64,000 nt of DNA, taken from assembly GCA_937915755.1 (NCBI GenBank), contig CALGGR010000326.1, positions 16,680 through 80,679 of the forward strand. Reading direction: 5' to 3'. This DNA is from an uncultured Fretibacterium sp. GTDB taxonomy: Bacteria > Synergistota > Synergistia > Synergistales > Aminobacteriaceae. The notes beneath the pieces were generated by a model that saw only the letters and a program-made list of their open reading frames with translations, was not told where the DNA came from and made no database searches. This document shows positions 24,205 to 33,230 of this stretch, in pieces. Each line of letters begins with the position of its first letter. Within the stretch, counting starts at the first letter, position 1. A program made the position numbers and the translations under genes.

Positions 24205-27200
24205 ATGACGTACAGAAAGTTCTTTTGTACAGTGATGGTTGTGTTCTTGTTGCTCAGTGTATCGGGTTGCGGAGGAAGTGGGAAAGGTAATCTGTCTCTA
24301 GTGCCAGATACACCAACAAGCCCGGATATACCCGTCCCTATTCCTGAGCCGGATTCTGGTGATATACCAATCAATCCCGAATCACCAGATACTCCCGTAC
24401 CAATTTCTGAACCGACTCCTGTGTTTACCGTAACATTTGATTCAAACGGTGGCAGTTACGTTGAAGAGCAGAAAGTCGAGGAAGAAGAGCGTGCGGTTCA
24501 GCCTGATGACCCAGAATTAGAAGGGTATGTTTTCGTTCGCTGGCTTGACGAGAATGGAGACAACTTCAACTTCGATTCTCCAATCTACGATGATTGTACT
24601 CTTACGGCTGAATGGACGAAACTTGATGAGGTTACGGAAGAAGAAGTTGCGATGCTTCAGGAAGCAGTATTCGGAGGCCGGGCATCTGTTTCGTTCGACT
24701 CCTCGCCGCTGTTGTCTGTGGATGTTACCTATGACTTCGCTGATGCAGCAGGATTCGTTGAAGTCTCAGAGGTAACTGATGGCCCCGTACTCAACACAGC
24801 AGGACTAATCGGCGCACCCGTCAATATCAAGTCCGACCTGTCAGAGTTCAAGGCGACTACAATCACCTTCCACTATGACCCGGCTCTTCTCACCGTAAGG
24901 CCTTATGACTTAGGCATAGTATGGTACGACGAAGCAAATAACAGAATGGTTCTGTTGAGCAAAGATGTAACCATCGACACAGGCACAAACACCATAAGCG
25001 TCTCTTCAGATCACTTCAGCATCTACGGCGTTGTTTCAGTGTCTCAGTGGCAGGAAATCTGGTCGAAGCGTTTGCCTACTATCAGAAGCGAAGATGTCAA
25101 GTACAACGTGATTCTTGCTATTGACTGCTCCGGCAGTATGTGGGGGACAGCTATCAGCGATGCTATAAGCTCCGCTCAAAGTCTGGTGGATGCTCTTTCA
25201 GATGAAGACTATGCTGCTGTGCTGGCTTTCGAGAGTAACGCCTACGAAGTTCTGGGAACGACAAAAATCGGAGGCAACAGGCAGACGATCAAAGATAGTA
25301 TCGCTACACTACGTGCTTTTGGTGGAACAAACATTCAGGCTGTTCTTGAGCTGTCATTGGGATATAACATGACAGAGCCAGGATACAAGAATCTCGTTGT
25401 TCTGCTGTCTGACGGTTACAGTTACGCCGTATATGACAGCATACTGCAGAGCCTCAAAGATAATAGCATCAAGGTTATCACAGTAGGTCTCGGCAGTGTT
25501 GACGAGGCTCTTATGAAGAGGATTGCGAGTGCTACTGAGGGAAGCTATCTGTACGCGTCAAGCTCGGAACAGCTGGAAGAAAAGTTTGCAGAGGTCGCAA
25601 ATACGGACTTCGGACTTGAGAGCGGAGATAATGACGGAGACGGACTGCCTGATTCTTTCGAGGAAGCTGGTATGAGGGACTTCTTCGGCCATGAATGGAA
25701 GACCGACTCGAAGGATGAGGATTCTGACGACGATGGCTTCAAAGACGGTGAGGAGCTTCTGTTCAATCCGTTCGGTTACTCACCCCCATCATCGTTTGTT
25801 GGGTATGTGTCGAATCCTAACCTAACAACCGAGAAATATGACTTGCCTCTCATCTCAATTCCGAACAATGTATACTGCGTAACAGATGACATCAGCGCAA
25901 GAAGGTTGACTCTGAGGTTCAGGATTACCAGCCACCTCTACAAAGAGATGCACGACAAGGAGATTTTCTACCGACAGGCTGAGGATAAAGATCTCCAGTA
26001 CGAGGTTGTTGACCTTCCAGAAGGCTTCACCTCCTCCAAGCTGTACCCGCACAAAATGACTACCAGAAAAACTGAGGACGGTACGCAAAACACTGAGGTT
26101 GATTACTACGTGGAGTTCACGGTGAATTACCCCGAAAATCAGTCGCGGGCACTCAAGAAAGTAAACTTGAAGCACATCGACGACACTCCCGGAGCAATGG
26201 AGCTTACGTTCCTTGATATACCAGTTGAGTACGTCAACACACAGGTGAGGAGTTACGTAGTTGATGCCGCAGAGACAGCCCGCAAACGTCTTGAAGCTCA
26301 ATACATCAAGGCGTTGATGAAGGACATTGGTGCAGTTCAACAAGACAGTTCAGCGATGAAGGACTCGGCCTCATCACTCAGGGCATTGGCTAAAGCAATC
26401 ACACCTACTCCTGTTATCGGTACGACTGCCAAAGCTCCCAGTCAGGTTATTCAGGTGTTCGCTGAGGCTATCGAGAAAGCTGTAGAAAAAGCCAAGACTC
26501 AAGGCTATAACGTTGACATCGATGAGTGGAACAGAAATCCTCTGAAATGCGTAACGACTTTCATGAAGGATTGGGCAGAAGGTATTGCCAACATCTTTAC
26601 CACAGAGACGCAAAAGGTAACTATCGGCGGTACTACCTACACAGTCAAAATGGATATAACAAGCATGGAAGGAATCGGCTATGGACATGCCACCGTTTCA
26701 GCAGGATACCACCGCGAATGGGAATTGCTCTGGGCTTCAAACATGAAAGAAATCAATACCGCTCTGGGCAATTACTGTGCAATGCTCCTGCAACTTTCTG
26801 AAGATGTCATAGAACAGTTCTGGACCATCTACATAAACAGCTTTCTCGGTGAAATCGGCTCATCAAAGCAGGTCAGCCAGACAATGGTTCACAATGCGGG
26901 ACTCGTCATCAAAATTCTCGGTGGCAGCGGAAAAGACAGTGAGGAAGCGGCAAAAGAGTTAGCGCAGTCGGCACTTCAGTATGTCAACTCCAAAACTCAG
27001 GCAGTGCTGAAGGACAAGCTCCAGAAAATCACGGACAAAGAGTTTGAGCTTGAGATTGAGAGCTTCGTCAAAAACTTACCTGAAGGCAAGGGCAAGAAGT
27101 ACATGGACATTGCCCAGAAGCTCAAGAAGATTTCAGAGAAGTACGATGAGCTGAAAGAAGCAATCGAGGCCTATGCGAGCTTCAGTCATGGCTCAGGCGG

Positions 27201-27327
27201 GAGCGTCTCACAAGCAATCACCGACGTCGAAAAGGCGTATTCAGGCTTCAAGTCTGTTTACGACAAGCTGAACGATGATGAGCTTTTCTCGGACAAGGCA
27301 TCATTGATCGACTTCATTCTCAAGTAA
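24205..27327 (+). CDS. large lipoprotein with InlB-type repeat, VWA domain and calcium-type repeats
   Basis: 1040 aa. I start at ATG 24205, after AAAGGAG, not ATG 24184. Lipobox LSVSGC places the lipid Cys at residue 22. A Pro-rich linker (30-72) leads to a Listeria-Bacteroides/InlB-type repeat (about 73-135, FTVTFDSNGG ... YVFVRWLDENG), a beta-rich region, then a VWA domain (about 300-470) with MIDAS DCSGS, GGTN and LLSDG, then acidic DNDGDGLPD and DSDDDGFKDGEE motifs (about 473-520) like calcium-binding repeats. The last 500 residues, largely helical, are unknown to me. It probably binds a surface ligand. Confidence 0.85.
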   Translation: MTYRKFFCTVMVVFLLLSVSGCGGSGKGNLSLVPDTPTSPDIPVPIPEPDSGDIPINPESPDTPVPISEPTPVFTVTFDSNGGSYVEEQKVEEEERAVQPDDPELEGYVFVRWLDENGDNFNFDSPIYDDCTLTAEWTKLDEVTEEEVAMLQEAVFGGRASVSFDSSPLLSVDVTYDFADAAGFVEVSEVTDGPVLNTAGLIGAPVNIKSDLSEFKATTITFHYDPALLTVRPYDLGIVWYDEANNRMVLLSKDVTIDTGTNTISVSSDHFSIYGVVSVSQWQEIWSKRLPTIRSEDVKYNVILAIDCSGSMWGTAISDAISSAQSLVDALSDEDYAAVLAFESNAYEVLGTTKIGGNRQTIKDSIATLRAFGGTNIQAVLELSLGYNMTEPGYKNLVVLLSDGYSYAVYDSILQSLKDNSIKVITVGLGSVDEALMKRIASATEGSYLYASSSEQLEEKFAEVANTDFGLESGDNDGDGLPDSFEEAGMRDFFGHEWKTDSKDEDSDDDGFKDGEELLFNPFGYSPPSSFVGYVSNPNLTTEKYDLPLISIPNNVYCVTDDISARRLTLRFRITSHLYKEMHDKEIFYRQAEDKDLQYEVVDLPEGFTSSKLYPHKMTTRKTEDGTQNTEVDYYVEFTVNYPENQSRALKKVNLKHIDDTPGAMELTFLDIPVEYVNTQVRSYVVDAAETARKRLEAQYIKALMKDIGAVQQDSSAMKDSASSLRALAKAITPTPVIGTTAKAPSQVIQVFAEAIEKAVEKAKTQGYNVDIDEWNRNPLKCVTTFMKDWAEGIANIFTTETQKVTIGGTTYTVKMDITSMEGIGYGHATVSAGYHREWELLWASNMKEINTALGNYCAMLLQLSEDVIEQFWTIYINSFLGEIGSSKQVSQTMVHNAGLVIKILGGSGKDSEEAAKELAQSALQYVNSKTQAVLKDKLQKITDKEFELEIESFVKNLPEGKGKKYMDIAQKLKKISEKYDELKEAIEAYASFSHGSGGSVSQAITDVEKAYSGFKSVYDKLNDDELFSDKASLIDFILK

Positions 27328-27348
27328 CCACTACTTGACTGAAAAAAG

Positions 27349-27382
27349 TCTGGCTTACAGAAACTTGTGGGCCAGATTTTTT
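27349..27382 (+). terminator. terminator of the VWA lipoprotein gene
   Basis: TCTGGC 27349-27354 pairs with GCCAGA 27371-27376, followed by six T; an A-run precedes the stem. Confidence 0.85.
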
Positions 27383-27463
27383 GCTTTGCTCTAATCACAA
27401 AACTACAGGGAAGCATTAGGCGGGGAAGATTTCAGATGGATAACTCAGGACAATTTCACGCTG

Positions 27464-27501
27464 TAAAAACTTGCGGCCTCCCTCAATTCCAAGAAGCCGC
27501 A
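27464..27501 (-). terminator. terminator of the garR-like gene
   Basis: On the minus strand TGCGGC (27501-27496) pairs with GCCGCA (27477-27472) and is followed by AGTTTTTAC. It lies 10 nt past the stop of the reductase gene. Confidence 0.7.
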
Positions 27502-27510
27502 GAATTTTCA

Positions 27511-28407
27511 CTATCCGCGAGTTATCTCCGTGTTCGCCATCTTCTCATATACGAGTGCGAGTGCGCTGTGGTCATTCTGTCCCTTTCCGTCGCCGTGAAG
27601 AATCTTCATCATCTCGAAGACCTGTGCGGTGAGAGGTATGGGGCTGTCGACGGATTTCGCAGCGTCCATAACGTTGTTGAGGTCCTTGATGTGGAGGTCA
27701 ATCTTGAAGCCCGGCTTGAAGTTCCTGTCCATGATCATGGGTGCTTTCGCGTCCATTACCGTCGAACCAGCAAGCCCGCCCCTTATCGCCTGATATATCG
27801 CCTCAGGGTCAACGCCGGCTTTCTTTCCGAGCATCAATGCCTCGCTGACAGCCGCAATGTTCACAGCAACGACGATCTGGTTGCAGAGCTTAGTTACGTT
27901 TCCTGCGCCGATTTCTCCGCAGAGGACTACGCTCGAACCCATAGCCTTGAGTACAGGCTCGAATTTTGCGAAGACTTCAGGCTTTCCGCCGACCATGAAG
28001 CTGAGTGTTCCGTCGATAGCTTTAGGCTCTCCTCCCGAAACTGGGGCATCAAGCATATCGATACCCTTCTTAGCGAGAGCGTCAGAAATTTCACGGCTCG
28101 CGATTGGGTTGATTGATGACATGTCGATGAAAGCAGCGCCCTTCTCCATGTGGTCAGCAACTTTGTCATCCTCAAGCATTACACTCTTAACGTGGGGTGA
28201 GTTTGGGAGCATCGTCAGAACAAGCTCTGCGCCCTTTGCGGCATCTACTGCGTTTGCGGCGGCTACAGCTTTGCCGTTCCCGAAAGCAACAACGTCATCA
28301 ACGACTGCCTTTGTTCGGTCATATACGCGGAGTTCATGGCCGGCTTTGATGAGGTTCTTGGCCATAGGCTTGCCCATGATACCCAGTCCGATAAATCCTA
28401 TCTTCAT
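27511..28407 (-). CDS. garR: tartronate semialdehyde reductase-like 2-hydroxyacid dehydrogenase
   Basis: 298 aa beta-hydroxyacid dehydrogenase, cytoplasmic. Rossmann motif GFIGLGIMGKPMAKNL at residues 4-19, substrate motif DAPVSGGEPKA near residue 118, catalytic Lys in GNVTKLCNQ near residue 169, and DLHIKDLNN near residue 238. This is the GarR / 2-hydroxy-3-oxopropionate reductase group, which interconverts tartronate semialdehyde and glycerate; related enzymes reduce other small semialdehydes. I start at ATG 28407 behind AAAGGAAG rather than at the upstream in-frame ATG. It is monocistronic and divergent from arn. Confidence 0.88.
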   Translation of the reverse strand: MKIGFIGLGIMGKPMAKNLIKAGHELRVYDRTKAVVDDVVAFGNGKAVAAANAVDAAKGAELVLTMLPNSPHVKSVMLEDDKVADHMEKGAAFIDMSSINPIASREISDALAKKGIDMLDAPVSGGEPKAIDGTLSFMVGGKPEVFAKFEPVLKAMGSSVVLCGEIGAGNVTKLCNQIVVAVNIAAVSEALMLGKKAGVDPEAIYQAIRGGLAGSTVMDAKAPMIMDRNFKPGFKIDLHIKDLNNVMDAAKSVDSPIPLTAQVFEMMKILHGDGKGQNDHSALALVYEKMANTEITRG

Positions 28408-28439
28408 ACTTGTACTTCCTTTCTTGTTGGGGATATTGC

Positions 28440-28475
28440 TTGCTATTATAACAAACATTGTTGTAGAATACTCAA
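28440..28475. promoter_or_regulatory. overlapping divergent promoters, garR / arn operon
   Basis: Plus strand (arn): TTGCTA 28440-28445, 18-nt spacer, TAGAAT 28464-28469. Minus strand (garR): TATAAT at 28450-28445 with TTGAGT 19 nt upstream of it. The two overlap, so only one RNA polymerase could occupy the site at a time. Confidence 0.6.
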
Positions 28476-28503
28476 AAATCCTGAAAGTCAGGCCGATAAT
28501 AAT

Positions 28504-29394
28504 ATGATTTCAATCGTAATTCCCGTCTACAATGAAGAAGGCAACCTCCACGAACTTTTAAGGCGCATATTCACCGTAATGGAAGAACTTTCAAGGCCGT
28601 ATGAACTGATCCTCGTCAACGACGGAAGCAAAGACTCATCTCTCCCCATAATGCTGAAGGAACGTCAAGAACACCCCAACAACCTCCGAGTAATCGACTT
28701 CAACGGGAATTTCGGGCAGCACACAGCAATTCTCGCGGGCTTCAGGTCATCAAGAGGCGAATACGTCATCACCCTTGACGCAGACCTCCAGAACCCGCCC
28801 GAAGAAATCCCGAAGATAATCTCACTCTTGGATTCCGGCCATGATGTTGTCGGCACAATAAGGCAGAAGCGAAAGGACTCATTATTCCGGCGTTATGCTT
28901 CACGAATGGTCAACAAGCTGATGAATAAGGTTACGGGCTTCACGCTCCATGACTACGGGTGCATGTTGCGGGGATACAGGCGTGAAATCATTGACATCAT
29001 CAACGAGTGCGGGGAGGTCTCGACATTCATTCCGGCGTTGGCTCAGAAGTTCGCGGTTAATCCGATTGAGGTTGAAGTCTCACACAGCGCGCGGAAAGAA
29101 GGCGAGTCGAAATACAGCCTCTTCCGACTGATTCGCTTACAGTTCGATTTGATGACAGCATTCTCAATCTTCCCGCTTCAGGCAATAACCATACTGGGGG
29201 GAATAATTACGGCGTTGGGGATAATCTTGGGGATTGCCGGATTCTTCGGCCATGCGTTGAATACGGTGCTTGCCGGACTGGTCATAACATGCACGGGGAT
29301 AACGGGCGAGTACACTGGAAGGATATATCAGGAAGTCAGAAAGAGACCGCGATACATAATCCGAAAAATTTACGAGGAGGACAACAATGAGTGA
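28504..29394 (+). CDS. arnC: ArnC-like undecaprenyl-phosphate glycosyltransferase
   Basis: 296 aa GT2 enzyme. In the Arn pathway ArnC moves 4-formamido-4-deoxy-L-arabinose from UDP to undecaprenyl phosphate at the inner membrane. SIVIPVYNEEGNL at residues 3-15, LILVNDGSKDSS near residue 40, TLDADLQNPPEEIP near residue 91, and two C-terminal membrane segments (residues about 222-245 and 250-275) fit. I start at ATG 28504; longer in-frame starts would run through the garR promoter. Its stop overlaps the next gene by 8 nt. Confidence 0.88.
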   Translation: MISIVIPVYNEEGNLHELLRRIFTVMEELSRPYELILVNDGSKDSSLPIMLKERQEHPNNLRVIDFNGNFGQHTAILAGFRSSRGEYVITLDADLQNPPEEIPKIISLLDSGHDVVGTIRQKRKDSLFRRYASRMVNKLMNKVTGFTLHDYGCMLRGYRREIIDIINECGEVSTFIPALAQKFAVNPIEVEVSHSARKEGESKYSLFRLIRLQFDLMTAFSIFPLQAITILGGIITALGIILGIAGFFGHALNTVLAGLVITCTGITGEYTGRIYQEVRKRPRYIIRKIYEEDNNE

Positions 29395-30202
29395 TGCAGT
29401 AGTTTTCGCCTATAGCTCGGTGGGGCATGAATGCCTCTCGGTGCTTCTTAGGCGCGGGGTGAATATAAAGCTGGTTTACACGCACGAGGACGACCCGAAC
29501 GAGGAACACTGGTTCGATTCTGTCTATGAGCTTGCGAAGTCGCGCAATATTCCTGTGAGGACAGATTCGCCGGAAGAGTCGGTTGTACGTGATGCAAAAC
29601 CCGATGTGATATTCTCGTTCTATTACAGGTCGATGATTGACATGAAGATTCTTGACGTTGCGCCTTTGGGGGCTTTCAACATGCACGGCTCATTATTGCC
29701 GAAATACAGGGGTCGTGCGTGCGTGAACTGGGCTGTCCTCAACGGTGAGACGAAAGCGGGCGTAACTCTCCATCACATGACCGCGAGGGCTGATGCTGGG
29801 AATATTGTGGGTCAGGAAGCTGTTGACATTGGGCCGGACGAGACGGCTCACGATGTTTTCACGAAGATCATTCCGGCGGCTGGGAGATTGCTTGAACGTT
29901 GCCTCGATGATATTTTGTCTGGAAACGCTGAGGGAACTCCGCAAGATGAGTCTCAGGCTACAAAATTCGGTCGACGAACTCCTGCTGATGGTCTCATTGA
30001 CTGGAGCAAGTCAGCAAGAGAGATTCACAACCTTGTGCGGGCTGTAGCAAAACCATTTCCGGGAGCTTTCACGTATCATGACGGACACAAGATCATGGTG
30101 TGGAAGACGAGAGTTTTTGACGGTGATGTTACGAATACCCCTGCATTTCTCGTGAAGACTCATGACGGTACTCTTGAAATTCTTGAGTGGGAAATAGTGT
30201 AG
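29387..30202 (+). CDS. arnA: ArnA formyltransferase domain as a separate protein
   Basis: 271 aa. Corresponds to the N-terminal half of ArnA, which formylates UDP-4-amino-4-deoxy-L-arabinose using 10-formyl-tetrahydrofolate. FNMHGSLLPKYRGRACVNW at about residues 97-115 holds the catalytic Asn and His with the SLLPKYRG loop; the Asp that completes the triad is in ADAGNIVGQE near residue 136. The decarboxylase half, fused in E. coli, is coded two genes downstream. The ATG sits inside the end of arnC with GAGGAGG upstream. Confidence 0.9.
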   Translation: MSDAVVFAYSSVGHECLSVLLRRGVNIKLVYTHEDDPNEEHWFDSVYELAKSRNIPVRTDSPEESVVRDAKPDVIFSFYYRSMIDMKILDVAPLGAFNMHGSLLPKYRGRACVNWAVLNGETKAGVTLHHMTARADAGNIVGQEAVDIGPDETAHDVFTKIIPAAGRLLERCLDDILSGNAEGTPQDESQATKFGRRTPADGLIDWSKSAREIHNLVRAVAKPFPGAFTYHDGHKIMVWKTRVFDGDVTNTPAFLVKTHDGTLEILEWEIV

Positions 30203-31084
30203 ATGAAGCTCGCAATAAAAATCGACATTGACACTCTTAAAGGCTACCTTGAGGGATTGCCCAGACTTCTCGAAATCCTGAAGGCTCATGACGTCAGGGC
30301 CTCAGTGTTCTTCTCAATGGGGCCTGACAATTCGGGAAAAGCATTACGCAGGATATTCCGCAAAGGTTTCATAACGAAGATGTTACGCACAAAAGCTCCG
30401 TCTGCATACGGAATAAAGACGCTTCTATATGGTACGCTTCTTCCCGCGCCGATGATCACGGCCTCAAATCCTGACTTAATCCGCCGGACTGCTGACGACG
30501 GCCATGAGTGCGGGATTCATTCATGGGATCACGTTTACTGGCAGGACAATCTCCCCCGCCTCTCAACCGACACAATACGCGCCGAGCTTGAACGTGCATT
30601 CTCGAAGTTCGAGGAATACGCGGGCTTCAGGCCGGATTGCTGTGCCGCGCCGGGCTGGCAGGTTACGACGGATAGCCTCAAGGTTCAGGACGGATTAGGG
30701 CTGACTTATTGCAGCGACGTTCGCGGTTATTCGCCGTTCTTGCCGGAAATGGGCGGAAAGTCTTTCTCAACCCCTCAAGTCCCGTCAACACTTCCAACTC
30801 TCGATGAAGTTCTTGGCTACGTTAAGCCGGAAGATGTCGCGGGGTATTACGCCGGATTGTTGCACGACGGCCTCAACGTTCACACCATTCACACCGAGAT
30901 GGAGGGCGGAATGATGAGCTGGACGTTCAGCGATTTCCTTGACCGTTGCAGGGACATGGGAGTCGAGTTCCTGACGCTCAAAGAGGCCATGAAGGAGTCA
31001 GACTTGCCGCGTTGTAAAATTGAGATGGGCGAAATTCCGGGAAGAGCCGGGAAAGTAGCATTACAGAAAGGAAAGGTAGCATGA
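30203..31084 (+). CDS. arnD: ArnD-like deformylase
   Basis: 293 aa polysaccharide-deacetylase-type (NodB) enzyme. ArnD removes the formyl group from the undecaprenyl-linked sugar on the way to lipid A. Metal-site motifs: IDIDTLKG at residues 6-13, HSWDHVYW near residue 107, CAAPGW near residue 150 and HTEMEGG near residue 232. It starts directly after the preceding stop (0 nt) and overlaps arnB by 4 nt, so the four genes are translationally coupled. Confidence 0.9.
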   Translation: MKLAIKIDIDTLKGYLEGLPRLLEILKAHDVRASVFFSMGPDNSGKALRRIFRKGFITKMLRTKAPSAYGIKTLLYGTLLPAPMITASNPDLIRRTADDGHECGIHSWDHVYWQDNLPRLSTDTIRAELERAFSKFEEYAGFRPDCCAAPGWQVTTDSLKVQDGLGLTYCSDVRGYSPFLPEMGGKSFSTPQVPSTLPTLDEVLGYVKPEDVAGYYAGLLHDGLNVHTIHTEMEGGMMSWTFSDFLDRCRDMGVEFLTLKEAMKESDLPRCKIEMGEIPGRAGKVALQKGKVA

Positions 31085-32217
31085 AGACATTATCATATGG
31101 CCGTCAATGGATTAACGATGACGATATTGCCGAAGTCGTGAAGGTATTGCGCGGGGATTGGCTCACTATGGGGCCGACCGTTGATGCTTTCGAGGAATCA
31201 CTTGCCGATTATGCAGGGGTGAAGCACGCCGTAACGTTCTCAAGCGGAACAGCCGCGCTTCACGGCGCAATGTACGCCTCTGGAATGGGCGCGGGAGATT
31301 TCGCCGTTACAACAGCGATGACATTCGTCGCAACCTCGAACAGCGTAATCTACACCGGCGCAACTCCAATCTTCGCGGACATTGATGACACTTTCTGCAT
31401 GAATCCCGAAAAGGCCGAAGAATCTATCAATGCTCACGGCGGAAAGGTCAAGGCTGTAATCCCTGTGAGCTTCGCGGGCTATCCGTTCGAGATTAAGCCG
31501 TTCCGTGAGATTGCAGAGAAGCATAACGCCGTATTGATTGAGGACGCGAGCCATTCATGGGGAGGAGACAGGGGAAGTCACAAAATCGGTTTCGACGCTG
31601 ACATGACGACTCTGAGTTTCCACCCTGTCAAACACATCACCACAGCGGAGGGCGGTGCAGTTCTCACAAGTAACGACGAATACGCCCGCAGGCTCAAAAT
31701 GTTCAGGAATCACGGGACTACTCGCAATGCCTCAGAGTTTGTTGACGAACCCGATGGAATTTGGCACAGCGAGATGCAGGATTTAGGGTACAATTACAGG
31801 TTGTCGGAGGTACATTGCGCGATTGGTCTTTCACAGATGAAGAGGCTCGATGAATTTGTCGAACGAAGGCGCGAGATTGCGAGGCTCTATTTCCGTGAGC
31901 TTTCGGGAGTTGAAGGGCTTACGTTGCCGCCGGACAAAGAGGGTCATGCGTGGCATTTGTTCATTGCGCGGGTTAACGAAGAACTTCACGGCCAGTTTTT
32001 CGGGTATCTTCGGGATAATGATATAAGGCTTCAGGTACATTACAGGCCCGTGCCGCTTCAGCCATATTACAGGGAAAAATACGGCTGCAAGGCAGGCGAT
32101 TTCCCAGAGGCTGAGAAGTATTACCGTCAGGCAGTCTCGCTTCCGATATTCCCGCTGATGACTGACGACGATGTTATGAGGGTCTGCGGTGTAATCAAAA
32201 ATTTTGTTTGGAGATAG
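31081..32217 (+). CDS. arnB: ArnB-type UDP-4-amino-4-deoxy-arabinose aminotransferase
   Basis: 378 aa PLP enzyme of the DegT/DnrJ/EryC1 family, normal for ArnB (about 380). It moves the amino group of glutamate to UDP-4-keto-arabinose. Seen: YGRQWINDDDIAEVVKVLRGDWLTMGP opening region (typical of ArnB), ASHSWGG near residue 159, and the PLP lysine in FHPVKHITTAEGG near residue 187. Overlaps arnD (ATGA). Confidence 0.93.
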   Translation: MKTLSYGRQWINDDDIAEVVKVLRGDWLTMGPTVDAFEESLADYAGVKHAVTFSSGTAALHGAMYASGMGAGDFAVTTAMTFVATSNSVIYTGATPIFADIDDTFCMNPEKAEESINAHGGKVKAVIPVSFAGYPFEIKPFREIAEKHNAVLIEDASHSWGGDRGSHKIGFDADMTTLSFHPVKHITTAEGGAVLTSNDEYARRLKMFRNHGTTRNASEFVDEPDGIWHSEMQDLGYNYRLSEVHCAIGLSQMKRLDEFVERRREIARLYFRELSGVEGLTLPPDKEGHAWHLFIARVNEELHGQFFGYLRDNDIRLQVHYRPVPLQPYYREKYGCKAGDFPEAEKYYRQAVSLPIFPLMTDDDVMRVCGVIKNFVWR

Positions 32218-32222
32218 GATAA

Positions 32223-33230
32223 GTGAAAATATTTCTACTAGGCGCAGGGGGCTTCATTGGGAGTCATCTTGTGAAGAAAGTGCTGGACAGTTCAGACTAC
32301 GAGATAAGCGCGTTCGACATCAACACGACACGCATTGAAAAGTTCATCGGGAACAAACGCTTCACGTGCTTCAAGGGCGACATTTTCCACGAGACCGACT
32401 ATATCCGCGAACAGGTTGCAGCGTGTGATGTAGTTCTTCCGTTTGCAGGGGTAGCAATGCCGGCGTACTATCTCACCAAGCCGTTGTGGACGTTTGAGCT
32501 TGATTTCGAGCAGGTTTTGAAGGTCGTCCGAATGTGCCAGAAGTACAAGAAGCGCGTAATCTTCCCGTCAACATCAGAAGTCTACGGCCTCGCTAATGAG
32601 AACTTGCTGCTTGAAGATGAAAGCCCTCTCGTTACCGGGCCTATAGGGCGAATGAGATGGATTTACAGCTGCTCGAAGCAGATGATGGACAGAGTCATTA
32701 CGGCCTACAATGTCGAGAAGGGATTGCAGTACACGCTCTTCCGGCCTTTCAACTGGATTGGGCCGGGACTTGACACAATGGAGGACGCAAGGCAGCACCG
32801 CGCCCGCTCAATCACACAGTTCATCTATGACATTCTCAACAGGGGCGAGATTAAGCTCGTCGGCGGAGGAACGCAGAGAAGGAGTTTCACATGGATTGGC
32901 GACGGTACTGACGCATTGATGCTTATCCTCAAGAACTACAAGGGTCAGGCAGATTCCCAAATCTTCAACATCGGCAACCCCAACAACAACTACTCAATCC
33001 GTGAGCTTGCCGAGACAATCATTGACGAGATGAAGAACTTCCCGAACTTCCGCGAACGTGCCGAGAAAGTAAAACTCACAGTAATTTCGCCGGAAAATTA
33101 TTACTCCGACGGTTACGATGACACCAAGAACAGGCGGCCTTCAATCGACAAAATCAAGAGTCTAGGCTGGAACCCTCAGGTGAGCCTCCGTGATGCCATT
33201 AGAATGACCCTCGAAGCGTACCATGAGTAG
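32223..33230 (+). CDS. arnA: ArnA decarboxylase domain as a separate protein
   Basis: 335 aa short-chain dehydrogenase-type enzyme, the C-terminal half of ArnA, which oxidatively decarboxylates UDP-glucuronate to UDP-4-keto-arabinose. GAGGFIGSHLVKK near residue 7 binds NAD; STSEVYG near residue 118 and YSCSKQMMDRVI near residue 141 carry the catalytic Ser/Glu, Tyr and Lys; RRSFTWIGDGTDAL near residue 218 is typical of the family. It starts with GTG 32223 and overlaps arnT by 8 nt. Confidence 0.91.
   Translation: MKIFLLGAGGFIGSHLVKKVLDSSDYEISAFDINTTRIEKFIGNKRFTCFKGDIFHETDYIREQVAACDVVLPFAGVAMPAYYLTKPLWTFELDFEQVLKVVRMCQKYKKRVIFPSTSEVYGLANENLLLEDESPLVTGPIGRMRWIYSCSKQMMDRVITAYNVEKGLQYTLFRPFNWIGPGLDTMEDARQHRARSITQFIYDILNRGEIKLVGGGTQRRSFTWIGDGTDALMLILKNYKGQADSQIFNIGNPNNNYSIRELAETIIDEMKNFPNFRERAEKVKLTVISPENYYSDGYDDTKNRRPSIDKIKSLGWNPQVSLRDAIRMTLEAYHE

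Noticed and set aside
27367..28116. 249-aa plus-strand open frame opposite garR
   Set aside because: It runs antisense to a gene with full family motifs and has no ribosome site or recognisable domain.
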